The notes under the pieces are model-generated. The model was not told where the DNA came from and searched no databases. It was given only the letters and a program-made list of their open reading frames with translations. This document shows, in pieces, positions 7,390 to 14,874 of a DNA stretch of 54,518 nt. Source of the stretch: an uncultured Prevotellaceae bacterium (GTDB taxonomy: Bacteria; Bacteroidota; Bacteroidia; Bacteroidales; Muribaculaceae); contig ONOU01000016.1 in NCBI GenBank assembly GCA_900319525.1, positions 1 to 54,518 on the forward strand, written 5' to 3'. Position 1 is the stretch's first letter; the number at the start of each line of letters is the position of its first letter. Made by a program: the position numbers and the translations under genes.

Positions 7390-7962
7390 ATGTTCAGACA
7401 ATTATACATACGATGGTTGGTTAGGCGGGGAAAGGCGATAGATATATGGTCGCACAGCGACTATCCCGCACAGGTGTTATCCAACCTGTGCAGCAATCCG
7501 TTCACCTTTGACGGGGTGCTGTGCGGCAGCATGGAGGGGTTTCTCCAGTCGCTGAAGCAGCAGGACCGCGACAAGCAGCGACAGACGTGCGCCAAGAAGG
7601 GCCGCAATGCCAAGCGGGCGTCCAGCGCCCATTGGCAGACCGACCAGATCGTCTGGTGGAAGGGCGTTGCCATAGACCGACAATCGGACGAGTTCCAGCA
7701 GCTGATACGCCATGCCTATCAAGCCATGTTCGACCAGAGCGAGCGGTTCCGCGCGGCATTGATGGCGACACGGGGCATGAGGCTCTACCACACCCGCGGC
7801 AAGCGCGACCCCTTCAAGACCATCCTGACCGAGCAGGAGTTCTGCCAGATACTCACCGACCTGCGCGACAACTACGACCGCCGCGACAAGGGCCTGGGAC
7901 ACCGCCGCCTCATCTTCGTCGAGGTGGAATACGATTCACCGTCAACGGACGGTGAGAACTAA
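7390..7962 (+). CDS. NADAR/YbiA-like (DUF1768) domain protein
   Basis: A 190-residue cytosolic protein. The motif SNPFTFDGVLCGSMEGFLQS followed by QDRDKQRQTCAKKGRNAKRA matches the core of NADAR/DUF1768 proteins (YbiA-like), where the conserved Glu before the helix is part of the active site. LTEQEFCQILTDLR near the end is also typical of the Bacteroidetes branch. Known family activities are N-glycosidase action on riboflavin-pathway intermediates and on ADP-ribose conjugates; which applies here is not decided by sequence. The ATG at 7390 is the first in frame. It converges with the WYL-type gene across a shared terminator hairpin. Confidence 0.65.
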   Translation: MFRQLYIRWLVRRGKAIDIWSHSDYPAQVLSNLCSNPFTFDGVLCGSMEGFLQSLKQQDRDKQRQTCAKKGRNAKRASSAHWQTDQIVWWKGVAIDRQSDEFQQLIRHAYQAMFDQSERFRAALMATRGMRLYHTRGKRDPFKTILTEQEFCQILTDLRDNYDRRDKGLGHRRLIFVEVEYDSPSTDGEN

Positions 7963-7986
7963 GTTTACCCATAAAAAGCGCACAGA

Positions 7987-8023
7987 ATGCCCCGGCTTCA
8001 TTGATAAGTTGAAGTCGGGGCAT
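7987..8023. terminator. Bidirectional terminator hairpin
   Basis: A 14-bp stem, ATGCCCCGGCTTCA (7987-8000) with TGAAGTCGGGGCAT (8010-8023), contains one G-T pair and a 9-base loop. It lies between the convergent stops at 7962 and 8028. Confidence 0.65.
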
Positions 8024-8027
8024 CGTT

Positions 8028-8441
8028 CTATCCGTAGTTCAGCAGAGCGGTGAGGCGCTCACGCACGAGCGAGAGCACGTCCCGCATCTCGTTGAGTGTT
8101 GCCTTGCCGTCGTCGTCAAGCATCTCGACGGCCTGACGGAGCAGACGGCAGTCGTCCTCGGTCAGGGGCATCCCGTTGATCGAGTAGTTGGGGTCAGCGT
8201 ACCGGTAGTAGACACGGTCAAAGACCTCGATCGGGGCGTTGTAGCCCAACTTGTCGGACCGCATCATCTGGAGGTCGCCCTGGACGGTCCGCACGGACAC
8301 ACCCTTGGTGATGCCCTCCATCTCCCGCAGGGCAGCGGAGCAAGCCTCGGTCAGGTCGTCTATGGTCCACCGGCGGAACCTGTTGCGCAGGCAGCGGTCT
8401 ATAGTCTTGTAGCGTATTAACGCATTCTTGTTTGCTGGCAT
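8028..8441 (-). CDS. WYL-family regulator N-terminal (DNA-binding) part only
   Basis: A 137-residue protein resembling the N-terminal HTH half of Bacteroidetes WYL-domain regulators. RYKTIDRCLRNRFRRWTIDD, VSVRTVQGDLQMMRSDKLGY, the segment around PIEVFDRVYYRYADPNYSI, and LTEDD are typical. Full-length members are over 300 aa and carry a WYL ligand-sensing domain, which is absent here; the frame stops soon after the linker helix (LSLVRERLTALLNYG). It may be a natural short form or a truncated gene. A hairpin (CATTGCG 8505-8511/8518-8524 inside GCAGC/GCTGC) lies upstream of its ATG. Its target is unknown; the convergent NADAR gene is the closest candidate partner. Confidence 0.6.
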   Translation of the reverse strand: MPANKNALIRYKTIDRCLRNRFRRWTIDDLTEACSAALREMEGITKGVSVRTVQGDLQMMRSDKLGYNAPIEVFDRVYYRYADPNYSINGMPLTEDDCRLLRQAVEMLDDDGKATLNEMRDVLSLVRERLTALLNYG

Positions 8442-8649
8442 GAATATATTGTGTAATTAATTTGTCCATAATGCTTGTTGATTAAAAGGTTACGCAGCGC
8501 AAGGCATTGCGTTTAATCGCAATGTGCTGCTGATGTTTAAGTGAATAACTCGTTGTTTTCAACACCTGTCTAAGTCTCATGAGTCTTAATCTGTCCATCA
8601 TGATTGATTGGTTTTGTGCGCCACTGTCGGCGCTGGTTGATAATAAAAA

Positions 8650-8915
8650 AGAAAAGTGGCTGGAATGTCTTGCTTTGCTCGACTTTCCAACCACTCTTTA
8701 TCGTTTTTGCTTGAGTAGTGTCTCGGGATATGGCTACATGTTACATCACTGTGTGAGTGTCATGCTGGCACCGATTCCCTTGAAAGTCGTTGAGCATATT
8801 GCTTTATCTGATGCGCAGATATGGCGATAGCCTTCAAAGCAGCTTGTGCCCTGAATTCGTTCGCCCTTCAATATGTCAACTCTCAGTGTCAGCATGATAG
8901 CCTTCCCTTAAAATT
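8650..8915 (-). ncRNA. Rod-shaped small RNA with own promoter and terminator (6S-like?)
   Basis: The minus strand from about 8915 to 8650 reads promoter, long foldback, terminator. The foldback nests GGG..GGCTA (8898-8907) with TAGCC..CCC (8725-8736), CATGCTG (8890-8896) with CAGCATG (8761-8767), GTTGA (8876-8880) with TCAAC (8789-8793), and CATATTG (8869-8875) with CAATATG (8795-8801). A large one-sided bubble of about 24 bases lies at 8737-8760. A long hairpin with an internal bubble, about 260 nt, recalls 6S RNA, but I cannot confirm the family. A 49-codon frame inside is probably incidental. Confidence 0.55.
8655..8695 (-). terminator. Rho-independent terminator of the small RNA
   Basis: Stem 8655-8665 with 8685-8695. 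At the one imperfect position the minus-strand RNA has a U-G pair while the plus strand would have C-A, and a T-rich run follows on the minus strand (8641-8654). Both point to minus-strand use. Confidence 0.7.
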
Positions 8916-8920
8916 GGCCG

Positions 8921-8951
8921 CAAAATTACACCTTTTCACCGAACCCACCAA
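8921..8951 (-). promoter_or_regulatory. Promoter of the small RNA
   Basis: On the minus strand TTG, 20 bases, then TAATTTTG (8921-8928), the Bacteroidetes consensus. There is no protein gene downstream before the terminator at 8655. Confidence 0.65.
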
Positions 8952-8986
8952 ATCCCCGACGGATTATTTAATTTCTGGTTCTTTTA

Positions 8987-9085
8987 CTATGTATATACTT
9001 TTCCCAAACCGATGGTCTTGCCGATGTTGCGGTGGGAGTGGCTGTAGATCCAGTAGTCGATGCCGCTGGTGGCGATCCGCATTAT
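8987..9085 (-). pseudogene. Metallophosphoesterase C-terminal fragment
   Basis: The minus-strand frame reads IATSGIDYWIYSHSHRNIG, then KTIGLGKVYT and a stop at 8987. The motif YWIYxHSHRN is the C-terminal metal-binding segment of calcineurin-like phosphoesterases. The rest of the gene is missing; the repeat array begins where the similarity ends (about 9075). Confidence 0.55.
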
Positions 9086-9452
9086 TGCCAGTGTGGTGGT
9101 GTGCAAGCTAAAGGCTTGCGTTACCTTGACATGGCAGTGGGGGGCTTTTATAATACTTTAACTTAACGACACTGTGGGCATTGTCTCTTAACGGCGGCAG
9201 AGCCGCCGCCCACGGGACACGTCGCTGCGGTTGTGCTCGTGGCTTAGGGCTTAGTGGGGCATCCGTATTCTTGCCAGTGCGGTGGTGTGCAAGCCAAAGG
9301 CTTGCGTTACCTTGACATGGATGTGGGGGGCTTTTATAATACTTTAACTTAACGACAATGTGGGCATTGTCTCTTAACGGTGGCGGAGCCACCGCCCACG
9401 GGACACGTCGCTTCGGTTGTGCTCCTGGCTTAGGGGGCATCCGCATTCTTGT
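9075..9452. repeat. 186-bp tandem repeat with conserved hairpins
   Basis: Copy 1 is 9075-9260, copy 2 is 9261-9438, and a third begins at 9439. Each copy has GCAAGC..GGCTTGC (9103-9119; 9289-9305) and a second hairpin, GGCGGC-aga-GCCGCC (9193-9207), which in copy 2 is GGTGGC-gga-GCCACC (9379-9393), a compensating base-pair change. A minus-strand frame across both copies is repetitive and not protein-like. Confidence 0.8.
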
Positions 9453-9522
9453 TGAGGGGGCGTTCTGAGGCATTTTATTCACTTTTTTTGTATTGATGGG
9501 CTTATAAATCGGGAATTATATA

Positions 9523-9530
9523 TAAATTTG
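9523..9530 (+). promoter_or_regulatory. Possible -7 element before the 1073-aa oxidoreductase
   Basis: TAAATTTG matches the Bacteroidetes -7 form. The expected TTG is not at the right distance. It would give a leader of about 155 bases before the ATG at 9692, in which I recognise no riboswitch. Confidence 0.35.
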
Positions 9531-9691
9531 CCATGTCGTAAGGCGTTTTGCTTGTTTTTTGCTTTCTGCAACACAAAACAAAGTGAACCCTGTGACGAGG
9601 CTAGTCCTAATGATATTAAAGGGATACCACGTGCCTCCAATGGAGACTAATTGGCTGAAAAGGAACAATAACCATATATAAACCAGTTATC

Positions 9692-12600
9692 ATGTATAAA
9701 ATTGAAAATCATCCTATTATCGAACTCCCGAAAGAGGAATATGTAGAATTCCAGTTTGAGGGAAGGACAGTTCGCGGGCAGAAGGGTAAAACCATTGCTG
9801 CCGCTCTTCACCAGGCCGGATTTGTCGTGCACAGCCACAGCACGAGCGGCCGCAACCGCAGTCTGGAGTGCGGCATCGGCAAGTGCGGTGCCTGCGAGAT
9901 GCTTGTTGACGGCCAAGTGCGCCGCATCTGCATCACCAGCATCGATGGTGTGAAAGAGGTGCGCGAGATTCCCAAGGACTACATGCCCGAGGGCAAGGCC
10001 CGTGCTGCCCAAGAAACCAAGATTTACAAGACCACGGTAGCCATCATCGGCGGCGGCCCTGCCGGCCTGGCCTGCCGCGAGCAGCTCACCGCATTGGGCA
10101 TTCCCAACATTGTGGTGGACAACAACGCTACCGAGGGTGGTCAATTCAATATGCAGACCCACCAGTTCTTCTTCTTTGAGAAGGAGCAGAAGTTTGGTGG
10201 CATGCGCGGCTTTGACATTGCTAAGACCCTTGCCGGCGACAACCACGACGGCATCCTGCTGAACAACACCGTGTGGGACCTGCTCGAGGGGCGCCGCATT
10301 GCCTTGAAGAATATCGTCACCCAGGAGGTGAGCTACATCGATGCCGACCATCTGGTAGTGGCCACGGGTGCCGTGCCGTTCATGCCCGTGTTTGAGAACG
10401 ATGACGTGCCGGGCGTTTACACCGCAGCCGTCTTCCAGAAGATGATGAACCAGGAGCACACCCTGCTGGGCAAGCGCGTGCTCACTGTGGGTGCCGGCAA
10501 CATCGGCTACCTGACCAGCTACCAGGCCATGCAGGCCGGAGCCACCATCAAGGCCATCATCGAGGGTATGGACCACGAAGGCGGTTTCCCTGTTCAGGCC
10601 AACCGCGTTCGCCGTCTGGGCATCCCCATCATGACGTCTCACGTGCTCATCCGTGCTATTCCCAACGATGACTATACCGGAGTCAAGGGCGCCGTGATTG
10701 CCGAGTGCAAGAATTTCCAGCCTATTCCCGGTACCGAGCGCGTGATTGACGATATCGACATCATCAACATCTGCACGGGTCTGATTCCCGACAACCAGCT
10801 GCTCGTGAAGGGCCGTTCGGTCTTTGGCCGCAACGTCTATGGCGCTGGCGACGCCGTCCGCATCGGTGAGGGCACCAGTGCCGTGCTGCGTGGCCGGCAG
10901 GTGGCCTATGAGGTGGCTCAGGAATTGGGCCTCCGTTTCCCCTATGAGGATTATCTGGAAGTTTCCCGCCAGTATATCGACTCGCAGCAGCGCCCCGTGC
11001 GCCTGCTCGATGAGCCGCGCGTGCCCAGCGAGGAGCGCATGGCCGCCAAGCCCTATGTACAGATCAACTGTCTCTATGGCTTTGCCTGCAACCCCTGCAC
11101 GTTCTCATGCCCGCAGGGTGCCATCACCAAGCCGACGACGTCGTCGGTGCCTGTGGTCGATTACGACAAGTGCATCGGCTGCATGCAGTGCGTGAACCAC
11201 TGCCCGGGTCTGGCCATCTTCGGCTACGACAAGCGCAAGAACATCATCTTCCTGCCTGTAGAATATGAGGTGGAAGAGGGCAAGGAAGTATTCCTCGTTG
11301 ACGACAACGGCGCCAAGGTGGGCGAGGGCGTTATCGAGAAGGTGCTCAAGAAGGACAACAAGACCAATGTGGCTCGTGTCCAGGCCACCCAGGCCGACGA
11401 CCTGAACCAGGTGAAGGGCTTCATCCTCAAGGATCGCTATCCCGAGCCGCTGAACCTGCGTCCCCTCACCAATGCTGATGAGGGCAAGTCATTTGTCTGC
11501 CACTGCGAGGACGTTGACGTGCAGACCCTGCTCGCTGTCGTGGGCGACCGCAAGTATATCTCGGTGGATGAGCTCAAGCACACCACCCGCATGGGTATGG
11601 GTCCCTGCCGTGGCAAGCGCTGTGTGTCGCGCGCCAAGCAGATCCTGCGTGCCCATGGCATCGAGGTGACTGGCGACAGCACGCCGCGTGCGCCGCTGGC
11701 CAACCAAGTCACCCTGGGCGATGTATATAACGGTGAAACACGGGAGACCTTCGTGTTTGAGCATGGCTCGGTAATCGAGAAGGCCGAGACCGAGATCCTC
11801 GTCGCCGGTGGCGGTATGGCCGGTAGCGCCGCATTCCGCTACTTTGCCGAGGCTGGCAAGCGCGTCATCCTGGTCAACTATGACCGCGGCTCGACGTGGC
11901 GCTGCATCGGTGGCGGACGTCCCGCGTTCTCCAACCCCGACATCAGCGATATCGCCATGCACAACCTGGAAATCTTCCGCGATGACCAGCAGCATTGCAA
12001 CATCGACCTGAAGATGACCCGCTATGTCAATCTCGTTCACGACGATGCCACCTACCGCTCACTCGACGCTTCGCGCGCCTGGAGCGAGGCCTACATGATC
12101 GACCGCAAGGACTTTACCAAGGTGATCTCGCCTTACTGGAACCCCAACGATAACATCTACAGCCACGCGCTGATATCCGAGAACTGCTGGCAGGCCACGC
12201 CGGGCCGCACGATCGAGTATGTGCGCACCGTGGGCAAGCAGCATGGCGGACAGGTGCTCGAGGACTGCGAGGTGCTGCACGTGGAACGCGCCGGTGACAA
12301 GTACCGTGTGCTGGTGCGCCGCCACGACAAGCACTACGTGGAATATACCTGTGACCACTTTGTCAATGCGATGGGGTGGGGGTCTGAGAAATTTACCGAC
12401 ATGCTCGGCATCGACACTCAGCTCTATCCCGTCAAGCACCAGGCATTCATCACGCGCCGCCTGCCCAACATGGGTGTCAACGGCGACTCGCTCGACATGA
12501 TTATTGACCGCCGTCACTACAAGGGGTTCAACGCCGTTTACGGTCAGCAGTTCCTGCACACGGGTCAGATCATCGGCTGTGCGTCACCCGACTGCGACCC

Positions 12601-12913
12601 CTATGAGGCTCGCCAGAACCTGAAGTACAACAGCCAGGCTTTCCTCAAGATTGTTAGTGAGATGTTCGCCCAGTGGATTCCCAATCTGGCATCGGTCGGC
12701 TTCCATGCCGTCTGGGCCGGCTACTACATCGAGCCGCGTTACATCATCGATCCCGAGGTGGGCTTGTTGACGGGCCTGCGCGGTCACGGCTTCATGCTCG
12801 GCCAGTATCTTGCCAAGCTCTATGTGGACAAGTATCTGGGCAAGCCTGTTCCTGACTACATGAAGAATCTTGCCATCGGCGGCAAGGGCCTGAGCGAGAA
12901 CGCTTTCCAGTAA
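9692..12913 (+). CDS. Multi-domain FAD/Fe-S oxidoreductase (fused sarcosine oxidase-alpha / DAO type)
   Basis: One 1073-residue cytosolic chain holding what are often separate subunits. Domains in order: a [2Fe-2S] domain with Cys60, 65, 68 and 80 (CGIGKCGAC); an FAD/NAD pyridine-disulfide reductase-like domain (GGGPAG at 120-125, VGAGNIGYLTS, YGAGDA); a ferredoxin-like region with two Cys sets (CLYGFACNPCTFSCPQG about 457 and CIGCMQCVNHCPG about 492); a BFD-type [2Fe-2S] site (VCHCEDVD about 600, GPCRGKRC about 638); and from about 695 a second FAD domain of the D-amino-acid oxidase type (VAGGGMAGSAA). The parts resemble HcnABC, opine/hydroxyproline and sarcosine oxidases, so oxidation of an amine or amino acid with electrons passed to a carrier is likely. 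The substrate is unknown. It stands alone, closed by a terminator. Confidence 0.8.
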   Translation: MYKIENHPIIELPKEEYVEFQFEGRTVRGQKGKTIAAALHQAGFVVHSHSTSGRNRSLECGIGKCGACEMLVDGQVRRICITSIDGVKEVREIPKDYMPEGKARAAQETKIYKTTVAIIGGGPAGLACREQLTALGIPNIVVDNNATEGGQFNMQTHQFFFFEKEQKFGGMRGFDIAKTLAGDNHDGILLNNTVWDLLEGRRIALKNIVTQEVSYIDADHLVVATGAVPFMPVFENDDVPGVYTAAVFQKMMNQEHTLLGKRVLTVGAGNIGYLTSYQAMQAGATIKAIIEGMDHEGGFPVQANRVRRLGIPIMTSHVLIRAIPNDDYTGVKGAVIAECKNFQPIPGTERVIDDIDIINICTGLIPDNQLLVKGRSVFGRNVYGAGDAVRIGEGTSAVLRGRQVAYEVAQELGLRFPYEDYLEVSRQYIDSQQRPVRLLDEPRVPSEERMAAKPYVQINCLYGFACNPCTFSCPQGAITKPTTSSVPVVDYDKCIGCMQCVNHCPGLAIFGYDKRKNIIFLPVEYEVEEGKEVFLVDDNGAKVGEGVIEKVLKKDNKTNVARVQATQADDLNQVKGFILKDRYPEPLNLRPLTNADEGKSFVCHCEDVDVQTLLAVVGDRKYISVDELKHTTRMGMGPCRGKRCVSRAKQILRAHGIEVTGDSTPRAPLANQVTLGDVYNGETRETFVFEHGSVIEKAETEILVAGGGMAGSAAFRYFAEAGKRVILVNYDRGSTWRCIGGGRPAFSNPDISDIAMHNLEIFRDDQQHCNIDLKMTRYVNLVHDDATYRSLDASRAWSEAYMIDRKDFTKVISPYWNPNDNIYSHALISENCWQATPGRTIEYVRTVGKQHGGQVLEDCEVLHVERAGDKYRVLVRRHDKHYVEYTCDHFVNAMGWGSEKFTDMLGIDTQLYPVKHQAFITRRLPNMGVNGDSLDMIIDRRHYKGFNAVYGQQFLHTGQIIGCASPDCDPYEARQNLKYNSQAFLKIVSEMFAQWIPNLASVGFHAVWAGYYIEPRYIIDPEVGLLTGLRGHGFMLGQYLAKLYVDKYLGKPVPDYMKNLAIGGKGLSENAFQ

Positions 12914-12943
12914 AAACTGCAATACAGTAAATCACTGTAGGAC

Positions 12944-12980
12944 ATGCCAAATGGTCAAATCGCGGCCATTTGGCATTTTT
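12944..12980 (+). terminator. Rho-independent terminator
   Basis: ATGCCAAATGG (12944-12954) pairs with CCATTTGGCAT (12966-12976) and runs into TTTTT. It closes the transcript of the oxidoreductase and separates it from the cobalamin genes. Confidence 0.85.
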
Positions 12981-13079
12981 CATGCAGATGATTGAGGAGG
13001 TGATTGTTTAGGGGTGACTATTTGTTCCGGATTTATGGATTAGGGTAGGGCAGAAGGTGGAGGATTGAGAAATAATGAC

Positions 13080-13087
13080 TACCTTTG
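13080..13087 (+). promoter_or_regulatory. -7 element of the cbiA operon
   Basis: TACCTTTG ends eight bases before the ATG at 13096. Transcription would begin almost at the start codon, and the upstream ATG at 13075 would be excluded. No good TTG upstream. Confidence 0.5.
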
Positions 13088-13095
13088 TCGTTAGA

Positions 13096-14306
13096 ATGAA
13101 GAAAGGATTTCTCATAGGGGCTCCCACAAGCGGATCGGGCAAGACGACGGTTGCCCGGGGGCTGATGGCGTTGCTGACCGGCAAGGGATATAGGGTCCAG
13201 CCGTTCAAGTGCGGACCGGACTATATCGACACCAAGTTTCATGCCGCGGTGTGTGGCCGTGCGAGCATCAACCTGGACACGTTTATGGCAACGCCCGATC
13301 ATGTGCGGGAGCTATACATCCATTATGGTGCAGACGCCGATGTGTGTGTTGTCGAGGGCATGATGGGCCTGTTTGACGGCTATGACCGCGACAAGGGCTC
13401 GTCGGCCGAGGTCGCCCGTGTCCTAGGCTTGCCCGTCGTGCTGGTGGTGGACGCCAAGTCGGCGGCCTACTCGATGGCGGCTCTCCTGTCGGGTTTCGTC
13501 AACTTCCGTAAGGATGTGCGCATCAACGGCGTGATCTTCAATCGCGTGGGGTCGGCAAGGCATTTTGCCATGCTCCAGCAGGTGTGTGAAGATCTGGGCA
13601 TTGAATGCTATGGCTATCTGCCCAAGAAGGCCGAACTCGAACAGGGCTCACGCTACTTGGGTCTGGACTTCAGCGAGAAACCCGAGAGTAAACTGCTGGT
13701 TGAACTACTTGACAAGAATGTGAAATGGGAGCGGCTGCTAAAACTTTAATTGCCCGCAACGCGGAGTCGTTCTCCTTTATTTATCAGGAGAATATCGACC
13801 GGTTGGAGAATGTGTCATTCTTTGACCCCGAAACCGATGTGCCCTGCCTTGACGACGTGTCATTGCTCTACCTGCCCGGCGGCTATCCCGAGAAGCACCT
13901 GGACGCGCTGGTTAAAGCTGAGGCGGTAAGGCGGGCCATAAAGGAATATGCCGACCGTGGTGGGCGCATCATCGCTGAATGTGGCGGCATGATGTATCTG
14001 TGTGAAGCGATTGTCACCGACGAGGGTTCTTTTCCCATGTGCGGCGTGCTGCCCTACAGCATCACGGCCCGCAAGCAGGACCGTAAACTCTCGTTGGGTT
14101 ACAGGCGCTTCACGCTCGATGGCAAGGAATACCGCGGTCATGAGTTCCATTACACGCAGTTCGTGGGCGATGTGCCGCCATCGGCCACCCAAGTCTATAA
14201 TGCCAAGGGTGAGCCAGTGCCAACGCCCGTTATCCGCTACAAGAACGTCCTGGCCAGCTACACCCACCTTTACCAGATAACAGCGAATAGTGAACAGTTT
14301 TTTTAG
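13096..14306 (+). CDS. cbiA: Cobyrinate a,c-diamide synthase, frameshifted
   Basis: ATP- and glutamine-dependent amidation of carboxylates a and c of (cobalt-)cobyrinate. The N-terminal half has the Walker A-like GAPTSGSGKTTVARG, FKCGPDYID, and EGMMGLFDGYD; the C-terminal class I glutaminase half has YLPGGYPE and the Cys of ECGGMMYL. The first frame runs into a stop at 13749 (WERLLKL), while the second frame covers the rest from about 13725 (LIARNAESFSFIYQENIDRL). One extra base in the AAAA or TTT run near 13739-13748 would join them. Either a real inactivating mutation or a read error. Start 13096 (MKKGFLIG) is preferred over 13075 because a -7 box overlaps the earlier ATG. First gene of a plus-strand cobalamin run. 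Confidence 0.85.
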
Positions 14307-14373
14307 GCGTAAGTAATTAAACTTACAACTTACAACTTAAAACTAACAACTTAAAACTAACAACTAAAAACCA

Positions 14374-14874
14374 ATGAACCAGATATATACCAAAACCGGA
14401 GACGAGGGCATGACGAGCCTGCGTGAAGGTGTGAGGGTCCCTAAAGATGACCTGCGCATTGAGGTCAACGGGCAGATTGACCAGCTGAATGCCCACTTGG
14501 GTGTCGTGCGGTCGATGATTGCTCAGGACGATAGCGTTTCCCGGCTTATCCACAGTGTGCAGCGTGAGCTGATGACAGTCATGAGCCATGTGGCCACGCC
14601 CGAGGGCAACGATAATCCCCGTGAATTGCATGCGGCCGAATTGACCAGTCAACTCGAACAGGCCATCGACAATGCCGGTTATCAAGGCGGTTTTGTTGTC
14701 CCTGGCGGAGGTTCGCAGCTGGCCGCTTTCATCCACCTGGCCCGCACCCAGGCGCGCACGGTCGAGCGCCGCTTGTGGTCGCTGCATCGCGAGCATCCCG
14801 TTGATAATGCGATGCTGGTGATGATGAACCGCCTGTCTGACTATCTGTTTGTTTTAGCTAACCAAAAAGAATGA
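14374..14874 (+). CDS. PduO-type cob(I)alamin/corrinoid adenosyltransferase
   Basis: Transfers adenosyl from ATP to the Co(I) corrinoid, building the upper ligand. At 166 aa it is normal for the PduO/MMAB family. It shows the N-terminal ATP-binding IYTKTGDEGMTSL, the segment VNGQIDQLNAHLG, and the C-terminal helix motif LARTQARTVERRLWSL. It is preceded by a short AT-rich gap of ACTTAAAACT-like microrepeats and overlaps the next gene (cbiP) by four bases (ATGA), so translation is coupled. In this position it takes the place of a CobA/CobO-type enzyme between CbiA and CbiP. Confidence 0.88.
   Translation: MNQIYTKTGDEGMTSLREGVRVPKDDLRIEVNGQIDQLNAHLGVVRSMIAQDDSVSRLIHSVQRELMTVMSHVATPEGNDNPRELHAAELTSQLEQAIDNAGYQGGFVVPGGGSQLAAFIHLARTQARTVERRLWSLHREHPVDNAMLVMMNRLSDYLFVLANQKE

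Noticed and set aside
8740-8900. 49-codon minus-strand frame inside the small RNA (starts MLTLRVDILK)
   Set aside because: It coincides with the paired arms of the rod-shaped RNA, has no ribosome site that stands out, and is better explained as an incidental frame in a structured RNA.
9075-9452. CRISPR array
   Set aside because: The repeat unit is 186 bp, tandem without unique spacers, and no cas gene is present.
9108-9482. 124-codon minus-strand frame across the 186-bp repeats
   Set aside because: It translates the repeat twice into a Pro/Arg-rich sequence; the compensating hairpin change indicates selection on structure, not protein.
9537-9691. Riboswitch in the leader of the 1073-aa oxidoreductase
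   Set aside because: Only short, weak hairpins; none of the conserved blocks of known amino-acid or cofactor riboswitches was recognised.
13725-13760. Programmed -1 frameshift in cbiA
   Set aside because: No X-XXY-YYZ slippery heptamer in the needed frame and no strong following structure was seen; a plain one-base deletion is simpler.
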